A stretch of DNA of 64,000 nucleotides from Leptobrachium leishanense. Its lineage: Eukaryota > Chordata > Amphibia > Anura > Megophryidae. The notes below the pieces were generated by a model. It was not told the DNA's origin. It searched no databases and saw only the letters and a program-made list of their open reading frames with translations. Both the position numbers and the translations under genes were made by a program. The stretch is taken from positions 380,243,120 to 380,307,119 of the forward strand of contig CM019064.1 in assembly GCA_009667805.1 (NCBI GenBank), written 5' to 3'. Of the stretch, positions 22,800-33,079 are shown in pieces (positions within the stretch are counted from its first letter, which is position 1; every line of letters starts with the position of its first letter).

Positions 22800-23049
22800 C
22801 TTTCCCGTGGGGAAAAAAATAATTTATTGTAACACAAATTGCAGTTGTCTGATCATCTGTACTCACTGAAAGCTAAGTGTGATTCTATTTAAATGGAAAA
22901 GACTTGCCAGATATGTATGTTTTGCTTTTTGCAGAGTAAAATGTAGCGGTTGCTTCATTTAGCAGTGATTTCTTTTTTTACAATCTCCCGCTCTTCCACT
23001 GTAAACATATTCTTGGTGTTCTCAAGAACATCTTCCCCCTTGTGGTGAA
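22800..23049 (-). CDS. Candidate terminal exon of a host gene
   Basis: On the minus strand a textbook acceptor ('tctaatctccttttcttcctag') ends at 23050. A 30-codon open frame follows, HHKGEDVLENTKNMF then TVEEREIVKKEITAK, closing with TGA at 22957-22955. About 130 bp further is AATAAA (minus strand, 22828-22823), as expected for a 3' untranslated region and poly(A) site. The charged peptide does not resemble any transposon protein here. I cannot name the gene. A foldback element sits only 45 bp upstream of the exon, and earlier exons were not recognised. Confidence 0.45.
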
Positions 23050-23094
23050 CTAGGAAGAAAAGGAGATTAGAGCAGCAGTCTACAGGCTACCTAA

Positions 23095-23530
23095 GGCTAG
23101 GGACAGATGAGCGCATTTTCTGCGGCCACCGTCAAAATGTACGTCGATGCGTGCGCACGCATTTTTTCACGGAATACGCTTAAGTGGTCAGACGATGCGC
23201 AATTCTGGACGTATTTCATGACGATGGGGTGAAAAGAAGTCTAGGGAAATCCGGCTGTTTGAACGTTATGTTGGCCGCACACTAGCAGCGTCTGACATCT
23301 CCTAATCACGCACACACGCTGCTATGCGGCCGCAGCGCACTCTGTACGTCAGTACCAGCGGTTTAACGTTCTCGAAAAAATGCGTTCATTTTCCACTTGC
23401 GTTGCGCGGCCGGACTTTTATGCGACCGTACTTCGTATATTGGCTGTCATTGCCCGTCATCTGCTGCTAGTGCGGCCGTGATTATGTGCGCCAGAACGCG
23501 CGTTCGCACTGCCTCAGTCTGACCCTAGCC
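23095..23530. mobile_element. GGCTAGGGTC foldback MITE, copy 2
   Basis: Starts GGCTAGGGACAGAT and ends GTCTGACCCTAGCC, with exact TAA target duplications at 23092-23094 and 23531-23533. The interior shares 'gcagcgcactctgtacgt' and 'gttatgttggccg' with copies 1 and 4. Confidence 0.85.
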
Positions 23531-23927
23531 TAAGGTAGCTGAAGACCTAAAACTAGATTATAGAAAATAAGATTAAAATGCTTATAAAGGCCGTTTTCTG
23601 TCAAATAGGGTTTATTTAGTGTTACTAGGAACCATTAGAATGACCCTCTAATTTCAAAGTTCACAGTGAATTTGTCACTGGTTGGAGAGTGCATTTCAAA
23701 GACATAGATATTCTGGTCATGGCTTTATGCATGGTCACGGCCACAACCCAAACCCAGAGTGGATGCAACAATTTTCTAGAAATAAAAACACATTTGAAGC
23801 ATATGGGTGCTCTGTACTTGCTTCAAATATTTAGATTTTTAATGAAAATTGAAGGTCCTTGCAATGGTTTGCGTTATGCATTTCTGCTCATTGTCCACCT
23901 GTTTTGTAGGAGAAAAACTTTTACTAT
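23531..23927. other. Unassigned unique-looking DNA
   Basis: It may be intron of the minus-strand host gene. No exon with convincing splice sites was seen. Confidence 0.4.
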
Positions 23928-24107
23928 CAGGGTTATTCAGAGAGCGTGAAAAGCAGGAGAATGACTGGAGAATGAAAAATTCTAGGTCAAAATAGCCAAA
24001 CCAGAAAAATTCTCCCTTTCATCTCACTTTCCAAATCGGCTATTTTGACCTAGAATTTTTCATTCTCCAGTCATTCTCCTGCTTTTCACGCTCTCTGAAT
24101 AACCCTG
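23928..24107. repeat. Perfect 70-bp inverted repeat hairpin
   Basis: The left arm (23928-23997, starting 'cagggttattcagagagcgt') is the exact reverse complement of the right arm (24038-24107), with a 40-bp loop. Terminal CAGGG/CCCTG suggests a DNA-transposon MITE. The flanking bases do not give a clear target duplication, although TA lies one base from the left end and directly after the right end. Transcripts would fold into a long perfect hairpin. Confidence 0.95.
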
Positions 24108-24431
24108 TAAATTTCAAATTCATAGAAGTTTTGTTTGGGGATAGAAAGAGGATGTACTGGGTACAGTTTCAAACCATAAGGGTGATAAGCTGTGGTATGC
24201 CATGGAGAAGTGAGGAGGTTATTGTATGTTGCAAAACTGCTAGTAACGTTTTAACAGCCAAACCTGCATCCAATTTCACAATGACTTCAAATTAAAAAAA
24301 AAACATTTTGGTGACAGCTGGTTCCTCTGAAGTTGCATCATCACCTTGCTATCAATATTTAAAAATATTAAAACTTAACAAGTTACCTTGTTTTTAACAT
24401 CCTTTACACGCTCATTAACATGTTTATTACA
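24108..24431. other. Unassigned DNA
   Basis: AT-rich sequence; no gene or element recognised. Confidence 0.45.
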
Positions 24432-24548
24432 TTTTATTATTAATAATCTTTATAAAGCGCCAGCATACTCCGGAGCGCTATACAATGGGCACAATATAGA
24501 CAGGGTTACAATACATTAAACAACATATGACAAACCAGTACAGGGGGA
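24432..24548 (-). repeat. L2 3' end fragment
   Basis: The segment 'tttataaagcgccagcatac', 'gagcgctatacaatgggca' and 'gacagggttacaatacatt' is the reverse complement of the L2 end seen at 3532-3632. Confidence 0.85.
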
Positions 24549-24549
24549 A

Positions 24550-25332
24550 ATGAAATTTAGGACATATTGTCCTCCATAATGGACCCCAAAGAGCTGTAGT
24601 ATTCCCTCAAAGCAGGGGTGAAAAATGGTGCAGAACCCCGTGATGTGGGTTCTGGTGGAGCTTGCAGGACTTGTTGATGGGAAATTGATTGCTTCAAGGT
24701 CGGAGGCTGGACAAAGTGGCTCTTTCTCAGGATAGTGGTTGGTGGCAGCCGCTAGCTGTTCCTCGTCACTGATGACCTTCAATAATTTCTGCCAGACTGC
24801 AGTGTGCCGGTCAATGGGGATACGGTCAATGAGTGCAACCATACTCATGCAGAAATGGTAATTACTGTCCCACCCCCCCCCCTCCATTTGGCTGCCTTCT
24901 GAAATTATTTTCAGCTCTTTTCAATTTCCACCAGCTCATCGCCTTTGCTCTTCCCACCGTCTTGTGCTTCTGCGCACGTACTCTCTGGCCGTTGGCTGGT
25001 TCCTGGCTCACTTTGCTCCATGGTAGGGGGGGTAGTAGGTGTCTGTGGCAGAGCTGATGACGGCATAACCACACTTGGGTCATCAGTGGTGTCGCTGACA
25101 TCTTCCTCCACTTGCACAGAAGCTGTGCTACTTGTTGCTTGGGATACGTTTCCCTCCAATTGTCGGGGCTGGACGTTGTCATTGACGAAGCGCATTTTCT
25201 GGTAAAACGCTCAGCCTGAGCAACTGTCGGACTTCCCACCATCTCCCAACCTGTGTGCCGTCACCTTCTTGTGTTCCTTCCTGAACACGTCTCAAAGGTT
25301 CCTCTATCTCTTCTTCACGTCTTCCACTGTAA
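24550..25332 (-). pseudogene. MADF-BESS accessory gene of a Harbinger
   Basis: After an acceptor-like 'ttttattacag' (about 25328) the minus strand reads VEDVKKR, NL, DVFRKEHKKV with two stops, then FYQKMRFVNDNVQPRQ. This is the MADF pattern ('vk.RW.nLRd.F.ke..k', 'y..km.Fl.d'). A Thr/Pro/Ser-rich linker follows, then DSNYHFCMSMVALIDRIP with a following W..LLKVI, which fits a BESS motif. PIF/Harbinger elements of vertebrates often carry such a gene opposite the transposase. The transposase at 29375-30130 is divergent and could belong to the same element, now split by insertions. Confidence 0.6.
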
Positions 25333-25341
25333 TAAAAGGAA

Positions 25342-25488
25342 TATTTTATTTGCAAAGGATTTTACCAGGAAGGATACATTGAGATTTCTCATTTTCAAGT
25401 ATGTCCTGGGTTCAAGAACATTGAATTGTTAGTCATACAAAGTAATAAAATGCAAGATATCAAAAACACAAATATACAGATTAACATT
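25342..25488 (-). repeat. LINE tail (family A), reverse
   Basis: Reverse complement of the 21280-21466 tail, from 'ttatttgcaaaggatttta' to 'caaatatacagattaac'. It lies next to the acceptor of the MADF gene. Confidence 0.88.
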
Positions 25489-25894
25489 TCATGGGAAGGA
25501 CTAGATCAGGGGTGGGCAATTAATTTTTCCAAGGGGCCACATGAGAAACTGGGACGGTAGTGGAGGGCCGAACCAATAGGCTGAACTTAAGTCTGTTCAA
25601 TATAAATTTTATCGCTTTTTAAAAAGCAGTAAATTATATGGTTTTAATTAGCTGAATACATGTTATTATAACTATAGGGCTATGAAATTGTGGAATAGGT
25701 AAAATATAGCAGTAACAAAATAGAAACACCAATCATTATCACTGTTTAATTTTATTTTTAACATAACATAAATTTAACCTTCACAAAAACAATACTGAAA
25801 ATGTTTATTTTGTAGTATGGTAAAAAACAGCAATTAATTAACTTTATACAAAAAACAATAAGTGCTTTTGATGTTTTCAGTGCATTTTTCTTGT

Positions 25895-27638
25895 TCAGTG
25901 AGAAAAATCCAGTCTGTCTTGGGCTTGAACAAGTGCTCTGAAGTCTGGTTGAATATCTGAGGTGGATATGCGAAGGACAGCTGACAGGTGATCATCAGTG
26001 AGAGAGGATCTGTATCTGGATTTGTTGAACTTCATCACTGAAAATGTTTGTTCACATATGTAGGTAGATCCAAAGAGAACTAACATCTTCTGAGCTCGCA
26101 TCCTCATGTGTTGAAAGTTCTCCTCTTTGAGAGAGGAGTAAAAATCCAGCAGTGATACGGACTTAAAGTGCTCTGCCATTAGTGCATCAGACTGCAGGTC
26201 AATGAGTTCGAGCTGAACATCGCTGGGTGTATTATCCACACTGCAAGAAAAGGGAGAAGAAATCATGTGCATTTCACTCTCAACGGTTTTGAAGTCTTGA
26301 AATCGCCTTGAAAACTCACCATGCAGTGCTCCTAACATGGATGAGTACCTGCGTAGGTGAACAGCTGATGGTCTGGATTTTTAGTGTTGGCAAGTGGGTG
26401 AGAATGTTGTCCTCCATTTGGCTTGAAAGAAACTGCAACTTTCTCATGAAAGCCTTCACCAAGCTGTACATTTCATGTACAAAAAGGCCCTTGCATTGCA
26501 GTTTGGTATTTAGTTCATTCATTAGCGCAGTCACATCAACCGCAAATCCGAAATCTACCATCCAGTCTGCATCTGAGAGCTCTGGGATGACTTTCTCTTT
26601 CTTCTCACAGAACTCTTGAATCTCTGCTCTCAGATCCCATACTTTTTTAAGCACTTTGCCCAGGCTGAGCCATCTGACAGCAGTGTGGTAGCCTATGTCC
26701 CGATGTTCAGACTCCTGCTCCTCCAAAAGTGCCACAAACTGTCTGTGATTCAATGCTCTTGCTCTGATGAAGTTAACTATTTTAGTTACAACATCAATAA
26801 CATGGTTAATTTTTAGCACTGACTTACACAACACCTCCTGATGTATAATACAATGTAAAAATACCAATTTCTGTCCAGGGTTCATTTCAGTCACTTTATC
26901 CTGCATCCGCTTTAAAAGTCCGACATTTTTCCCTGTCAGATTTGGACTACCATCCGTTGTAACACCTGCCAGCTTGTCCCATTTCAGTCCCAGCTTGTCC
27001 AAGCATGCATTTACCTCTGTGAACAAATCACTCCCTGTTGTTGTCCCTTTCATTGACCGCATTGCTGCCAGCTCCTCTATAACCTTAAAGTCCTTTGTTA
27101 TCCCCCGTACAAAGATGAGTAACTGGGCTGTGTCGCAGACATCGCAGCTCTCATCCAAAGCCAAGGAGAAGAAATCAAAATTGTCCACTTTGTTTTGCAG
27201 CTGAAGCTCCAGATTTCCAGCGATGTCCTCGATCCTTCTTGTTACAGTTCGTCTGGAGAGGGGCACGTTCTCAAATACCGCTTTTTTCTCTGGGCATATT
27301 AATGCTGCAGAGTCCACCAAACACTCTTTGATAAATTGCCCATCAGAAAATGACTTGCTGTATTTTGCGATTTTGTGGGATATCACATAACTGGTCTTGA
27401 CTGCTCCATCCCTGGAAGTGTGAAGCTTGGTAAAAAGTTCTTGTTGGTTTTGCAGCTTAGTTAGCAAAGCATTAGATGCCCGCGCCCTCTCTGCATCACT
27501 CACATTTTTGTATTTCTCTGCATGTTTAGTTACGTAGTGGCGACTCAAATTGTATTCCTTAAACACGGCGATCTGTACTCCACAAACTAAGCACACGGCT
27601 TTACCTTTTACTTCAGTAAAAAAATACTTTAAGTCCAT
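25895..27638 (-). pseudogene. hAT transposase, one frameshift
   Basis: The first frame (27638-26316, 440 codons) has a BED-like zinc finger (CLVCGVQIAVF, then SRHYVTKH) and the hAT catalytic core: FSLALDESCDVCDTAQLLIF (first Asp), VTTDGSPNLTGKNVG (second Asp) and FLHCIIHQEVLC (the C..H block). The second frame (26338-25895) carries the C-terminal dimerisation region, with FGSTYICEQTFSVMKFNKSR. The frames overlap near 26316-26338, one shift from being continuous. Combined length, about 585 residues, fits GTF2IRD2/Charlie-type transposases. A host-domesticated copy would lack the clean TIRs and target duplication seen here. Confidence 0.9.
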
Positions 27639-28129
27639 GTCTTATTAAAAACTCTACATTCTGTATCTATCTTTCTTTTTTTAATGTGAGCTGACATTTT
27701 TGAGGACTACTAACCGCTAAATCAGAATCTCTTGACACCCGTAAATTGAAAACAAATAGAAGTCACCTTCAAAATAAGGATCTCCTCTTTTCCCTGCAAT
27801 GCACGACGGCCATCTTTAGTAAAGGAACATGATGCACCAAAAGCAGAGTCCCGCGCGGAACGAGCTGACCAACGCAAACACTTTACTGGGCACAAGGTAA
27901 GTATTTAAAAAATGCGAGACCCCGGCCATAAGCCAGGGACTGTGATTTTTGCGCCCCTGCTCTGGCACCCTAGGGCAGCCTTTTGGAAGCACCAGCCCTG
28001 CTTACGCCTAGGGTTGCCACCTTTTCTTCAAGCCAAACACGAACACTCTAGTGTTGGGCTTGGGCGGCAATTATATATATTTTTTGTAGCATATACAGTA
28101 CATTATGCGTATATATTATGGCACGAGGT

Positions 28130-28450
28130 ATGCATGGCAGCCTGGTATTATGGCACACTCCTATGCATGGCACACTGGTATGTATCTGGCAGACCAGTAT
28201 TATGGCACACTCCTATGCAATGCACACTGGTATGTATATGGCACACTACTGGCAGACTGGTATTATGGCACACTCCTATGCATGCCACACTGGTATGTAT
28301 ATGGCACACTGCTGGCAGACTGGTATTATGACACTCCTTTGTATATGGCACACTGCTGGCAGACTGGTATTATGACACACTCCTATGTATATGGCACACT
28401 GCTAGCAGACTGGTATTATGACACACTCCTATGTATATGGCACACTGCTG
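28130..28450. repeat. Variable tandem repeat inside hAT
   Basis: Repeats of 'actggtattatggcacactc' and 'tatgtatatggcacactg' are arranged in units of about 44, 46 and 63 bp. The last two units are nearly identical. Confidence 0.85.
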
Positions 28451-28972
28451 GTGAGAGGGGGGTTACTTTTCATTGAGATCAGATTCAATTATTACTGACT
28501 TGTCACCTTATTCTTGGAGCCTGAGGAAAATGAATCCAGATTCTCCAGAATGATTCCACCAGCCTCCAGTCCAGGCACAGCACAGAGCACCTGGCTGCTG
28601 CACTCACTTGTCTGCCAGCCTCTCCCAACGAAGAAAAGCACGTGGTGGTGGTGAGGTCCCCGAACCTAGTCACGTGTGCCAGTGCCTGCCTGAGCCGGAG
28701 CAAGCCTGCAACACGCTGATGGTAGGAGGAGGCGGACCCGGCAGAGTGGGGAGGAACTGAAATGACGTCACCGACCACACCACGTGATGTGACCACCCCC
28801 ACTTGTCAGCGGAGCCGGAGCATCCATCTCTCACTCGCACGCAGCCAGCGTGCGAGTGAACAACACCTTCAAAAGCAAGTAATAGAGGTGTAGAGGGATG
28901 CGGGCCGGACTGAGGCAGCCAAAGGGCCGGATGCGGCCCGCGGGCCGCACAATGCCCAGGTCTGGACTAGAT

Positions 28973-29374
28973 CCTTGGGCTAATTAGGAAGATTGGCAAA
29001 CTGGAAGCAGCTGGAAAGGAAGCTATAAATTTTATACCAGCTCTGGGTGGGTGGGACAGCAGAGTCCAGAAGCAGGCCCTGTGCAGAGGATGATGTTAGA
29101 TGGAAGCTGTGTGAAAGAAGAGGTTGCAGAATTACAGAGTGTGGGCTGTAGATATTTACGATGTGGGGAGGCAATATGAAAGCAAGGGTTTAACAAAGCA
29201 GAGCGAAAAGCTAACAAGAAAACAATCAGCCAAAATATTAATAGATGCAAACGTAAACTATGAACGGCAGAATTAAAGTCGAGATTGTGGAGTAGAATTG
29301 CAGAAGACATGTTGATCGCATGAGAATTTAAAAAACTTTTTTTGATTATTTATATTTACTAATGTAATATTTTA
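28973..29374. other. Unassigned; between hAT and Harbinger exon
   Basis: No clear coding sequence until the acceptor-like region near 29370. It probably includes non-coding sequence of the Harbinger element. Confidence 0.4.
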
Positions 29375-30360
29375 TTACCGATACTTGGCAACAGGAAGTT
29401 TGTTTAAAACCCTGGACTACTCTTCCGAATTTCAGATGTTACGGTTGGAAGGAACGTCCAGGAGACTTGCAAAGCTATTTGGGACAAACTGCAGCCGCTA
29501 CACATTCCCCAAAAATGAGATGGAGCCCATTGTTGATGGCTTTTGGGATAGGTGGCGCTTTCCAAACTGTGTGGGGTGCACTGATGGAAAGCACATCCGC
29601 ATCTTCAATCCAAAACATTCAGGGAGTATGTTTAGGAACTGCAACATTTCTTCTCCATAGTCCACCAAGCAGTCACAGGTCCGGATTACAGGTTTATTGC
29701 TGTAGACGTGGGCGCATATGGGAAAGAAAACAACAGGAGGGATCTTTAGCAATTCAAACCTGTCACAGCAGCTGGAGCGGGGAGCATTGGGTGTGCATAG
29801 ACACCAGGACCCGAAATGACACCACGTGTTATCTTGGGGGACGAGGCGTACCCACTGAAAACATACCTGATGAGGCCGTACCCAGCATCCAGACTTGACC
29901 CATCAGAAACAGTTTTTAATGGCTGCCTTTCCAAAGCCAGACAAGTGGAGGAGTGTGCTTTTGGAATAATGACAAGCAAATCGAGAATTTTACACAAGGC
30001 CATGGAAGTGAATCCAGCATTTGCTAACAAAATTGTGAATGCATTTGCTTATTGCACAACATTGTCATCGAAAAAGATTGTGAGCAGCAAGTGGCAACTT
30101 TCGCAACCTCAGAATAGTGCCTGGACGTAGATTTACTCACCTCGTGGAAAATAGGGGGGTAACTTCAGCAATAAACATCAGGGAGAAATTTTAAAAAAAA
30201 AAATTGCACTCAAGAGGTGGACATGTGAACATTTAAGTTATGTACCTGTTTTGTGTTTGATATGTTTTTTTGGCCTAATGTTTCTTATTAATATGGTTGT
30301 ATAGATTGTTTTTGTTATAGCCTACTTTTATTGTTTGATAAAACTATATTCTATGTCTAT
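29375..30360 (+). pseudogene. PIF/Harbinger transposase (ALP1-like), broken
   Basis: Pieces in successive frames read ATGSLFKTLDYSSEF (the 'LatG.sf..l...F' start) and RFPNCVGCTDGKHIRIFNP (first catalytic Asp), followed by SGSMFRNCN. After frame changes comes VILGDEAYPLKTYLMRPYP (second Asp region), then VFNGCLSKARQVEECAFGI (the 'FN..LSrAR..vE.aFGi' Glu block). The last part (29816-30130) is one clean frame. A 3' untranslated region with ATTAAA-type signal ends near 30366. DDE function is known for the family; this copy is inactive. With the MADF gene at 24550-25332 it may form one split element. Confidence 0.82.
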
Positions 30361-30733
30361 TAAAGTTAACGGCCCCTATTACATTCCTCGCGCATTTGGT
30401 TTTGTGCGCGCAAATGCACATTTGCGCGAGGGGCAAAACCCTTTGTGCTGAACGTCGTATTACAACGTTCGCGTAAACGATGCGTGTTATCGTTTAATGC
30501 GGATGGACCTGCGCGAGCGTGATGAACTGTGCGCATCCTATACTTTGTGAGCGCAAATGTGTTTGCGCACCTGGTATTACAATCTTCGCGCAAAATTTTA
30601 TTCACAACGTTAGCGCGCATGATTTTAACGTCTTTGAAAAGTTCTGTTAACGGCAAATTGTAACAACTTGACCGTACCAAACTGCGGATTCACAACGGAG
30701 AACGTCGATGCACACAACAGTGCGCTGCTTCCG

Positions 30734-31345
30734 CTTGACTGCTTAGGCCTGAGACCTTCCCAGCCCATACCCCTCCTTGACCATAATAAATAAGACACAA
30801 ACGCTTATATAAGTTGGAATGGGCATGGGTCACAGCTTTTATTTAACTAGATACATAACCAATAACTCGCAGTGCTTTGAATCTCCGTTCTGCCCTATCA
30901 CCCCATGCAATAGGCAGTTCCACCAGTGTACCAAACCGAGAGCTCGTCCCTCCGCAAGCGAGGTTCGTCTCCCCAGAGCCTCACCCGAAGGCGGCTTATC
31001 CGTCCTTAAAGCACTGCTGTCCAGGGAAACCCGCCAAAAGCTGTGACACGACGTAACCGAAATCCAGGGTGGGCATCTTCTTAAAGCACCTCTCACGCTG
31101 TCAGGGAACAAGAGGAAGAACACTCCCCCCAGCAGAAGCATAAATAGCCCAGGTAAGAAACATTGTTGCAACACTCCACCAATAACTTTCCAGATCCTCC
31201 CTTAACTGACAGGCCCAGGCCATCAGTCATGTCCCCCTTCCTGAAAGGTCCAGGGGGTTCTTGACTGCTTAGGCCGGAGACCTTCCTGGCCCTTATCCAT
31301 CATTAAAGCACTGCTGTCCAGGGAAACCTGCCAACGCCAGGGGCC
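30734..31345 (-). repeat. Ngaro split direct repeats
   Basis: The block 'ttgactgcttaggcc.gagac' plus 'cttcc..gccc' occurs at 30734 and 31259. The block 'ttaaagcactgctgtccagg' plus 'gaaacc' occurs at about 31005 and 31304. The interleaved order is that of the B1-A2-B2 repeats that Ngaro elements use for circularisation and recombination. Confidence 0.65.
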
Positions 31346-31349
31346 GCCC

Positions 31350-31925
31350 TAGTGCCTGCCCCCCCCCGCAGACAGCGCCTCCTCCACTCCAGACATCAAA
31401 CCAGCCAGGAAAATGTCCAAACCTATGTCTGTGAGATGCACCCAGTCATGCCTAACAACATTTCTATTGTCACCTTCTAACTCAGTGTGACGAATCGACA
31501 TCCCCCCCTCCCAGCCCGTGAATGAATCTAGACATCTCCCGGTTAACCCTCTTACGAGCCCTATCGTTAGCCTTCGGGGCCACAAACTCATTCCACCGGG
31601 GCGAGACACAATTTCCGAGAAAACAAGGATAAACCACTAAAGATGGAAAAACAGCCAGCAAGATCCCGCTTCATGTCCTTAATAAAGTCCAGCGATCTAA
31701 CCGCCCCCAAATCGTTCCCCCATGCATTAACCACCAAAACCACCTCCTTGGCACCTCGACCAGCTAAAAACTCACACTTCCCTGCCACTTGGGCTCAACG
31801 TAAACACATGATACCTATCCAACGAACCCTAGCCACGTCCATCGGGAAACCCAGGTTCCTGCCATGCGGCTGGTTTTCAGCCCACTTGGCCGCCCAATGC
31901 ACGAACGAGTGGGCCAGGATCCAAA
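31350..31925 (-). pseudogene. SGNH hydrolase domain of Ngaro
   Basis: Across two or three frames the minus strand gives VWILAHSFVHWAAKW (block I, Ser nucleophile region), then KEVVLVVNAWGNDLGA (block III, G.ND). Further on is HDWVHLTDIGLDIFLAGL (block V, D..H). All hydrolase signature blocks are present in the expected order. Such an extra esterase-like ORF is known in vertebrate Ngaro elements, and its role in the life cycle is unclear. Frameshifts and a stop near 31796 break it. Confidence 0.7.
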
Positions 31926-31949
31926 CTGTCCGTGGATGAGAACCTGAAA

Positions 31950-32914
31950 TCACAAACGGTTAGGGCGCACATAGGAACGGAAACGATCCGAACGCCACCT
32001 ACCCAAGCGCCGAAGCATGTCGTCCGACGCGCCAGCATCCGTAGCCATCGTCGCCGCGCCAATTCGAAAAGAGTGCGGAGCGAACTGCTTCGGATCATAT
32101 CCCAAACTAGCAACACCACGTTTAAAAACCGCCGAAAACTGGAACCTCGTAAGAGGGGCCCCCGAAAGATGAACCAAGAAAGAGCCCACGACATCCGGAC
32201 GCACAACCAAGTATTCCCGGACCAAACTCACCGGACATTCCGCCCCCCCCCCCCTGACCGCACAAAACGTGACCACAGCACCCTTTCCCAACTGATCCAT
32301 CTTTGATCTAGCAATCAACAGCCGGACCGATCTATCAAAAGCGTGACATGTTCCAGGTGCAACGCCGACTGCGCCCAAACATTAGGAGCCCCCAACTCCC
32401 CTACCCGAAGTGCACTATAACAACAAAGGGCAAATGCGACCCGAAATAAAGCAGCCTCAAACTGGTCCCTGCAGATCTGTCCCAAAATCGTCATCAATCC
32501 CGAAAGTACCCTCCCGGACGCCGGACATCCGGCGCCACCGTCCTCTGCCAACCCCGGACAATACGCCACAACAAAAAAAATCAGTCCCCAAATCCTCCCA
32601 ACCAACCGCCTTGCACAGAAAAGAAATGGCAAACAATATACTGGCGCCCCCGAACCGGAACACCCTCGCTCCTGCAGGGCGCCCAGATGCACCATCGTCG
32701 CCAATCTTCGATCATCTGCAGACTGCCGACCCCTTTCTCCCGCAGCCACAGACCCCCACGCCCGCCAGACCTGAGAATAAGAACTCCACGTTGCCGCTGA
32801 CAAGGAACCTTTCACCAAAAGCCTCAGTCCAGCGGAGCGAGGGTCCAAAGTCACGGAGGAAAAGGCGTCGCAGTTCTCTCCGCTCCTGGAGCCACCTGCA
32901 AAAAACGGTCCCAC
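31950..32914 (-). pseudogene. Ngaro tyrosine recombinase
   Basis: The first frame (32914-32315) ends with CCYSALRVGELGAPN, the Box I Arg region. The second (32378-31950) has RFQFSAVFKRGVASLGY and HSFRIGAATMATDAGA (H..R), then LGRWRSDRFRSYVRP with the Tyr nucleophile. The catalytic residues R, H-x-x-R and Y are visible, and only the frame change near 32315-32378 breaks the gene. The enzyme joins circular cDNA to the genome without making target duplications. Confidence 0.85.
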
Positions 32915-33079
32915 TGAAACCGGGAGAAAGCGTCAGCCACCACATTCTGCACTCCCGGAACGTCCCTAGCCTGCAGCCACACGTTACGCTCCAGGCAGTG
33001 CAACACCAGGTGTCGCAACAGAGCCAAGACGGGAGGGGAGCTGGACGATGAACGATTCACGACCTGCACAACACCCAGG

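Larger units (their letters stand above)
25507..28964. mobile_element. hAT element, GTF2IRD2/Charlie-like
   Basis: Ends are CAGGGGTGGGCAAT (25507) and TTGTGCGG-type sequence closing CCCAGGTCTG (28964). An exact 8-bp target duplication, GACTAGAT, lies at 25499-25506 and 28965-28972. The minus strand encodes a nearly whole transposase with one frameshift. The promoter-side region 27640-28964 holds a tandem repeat (28130-28450) and GC-rich leader sequence. A related, older element is at 44164-47513. Confidence 0.93.

Noticed and set aside
26316..27638. Domesticated GTF2IRD2-like host gene
   Set aside because: Perfect 8-bp duplication, terminal repeats and a frameshift show an ordinary hAT transposon copy.
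28503..28802. A 99-codon minus-strand frame near the hAT end
   Set aside because: It is GC-rich leader sequence between the tandem repeat and the TIR, with no domain.
30366..30680. A 104-codon minus-strand frame
   Set aside because: It lies entirely in the GCGCAA-rich subterminal repeats of Harbinger C; its peptide only reflects those motifs.
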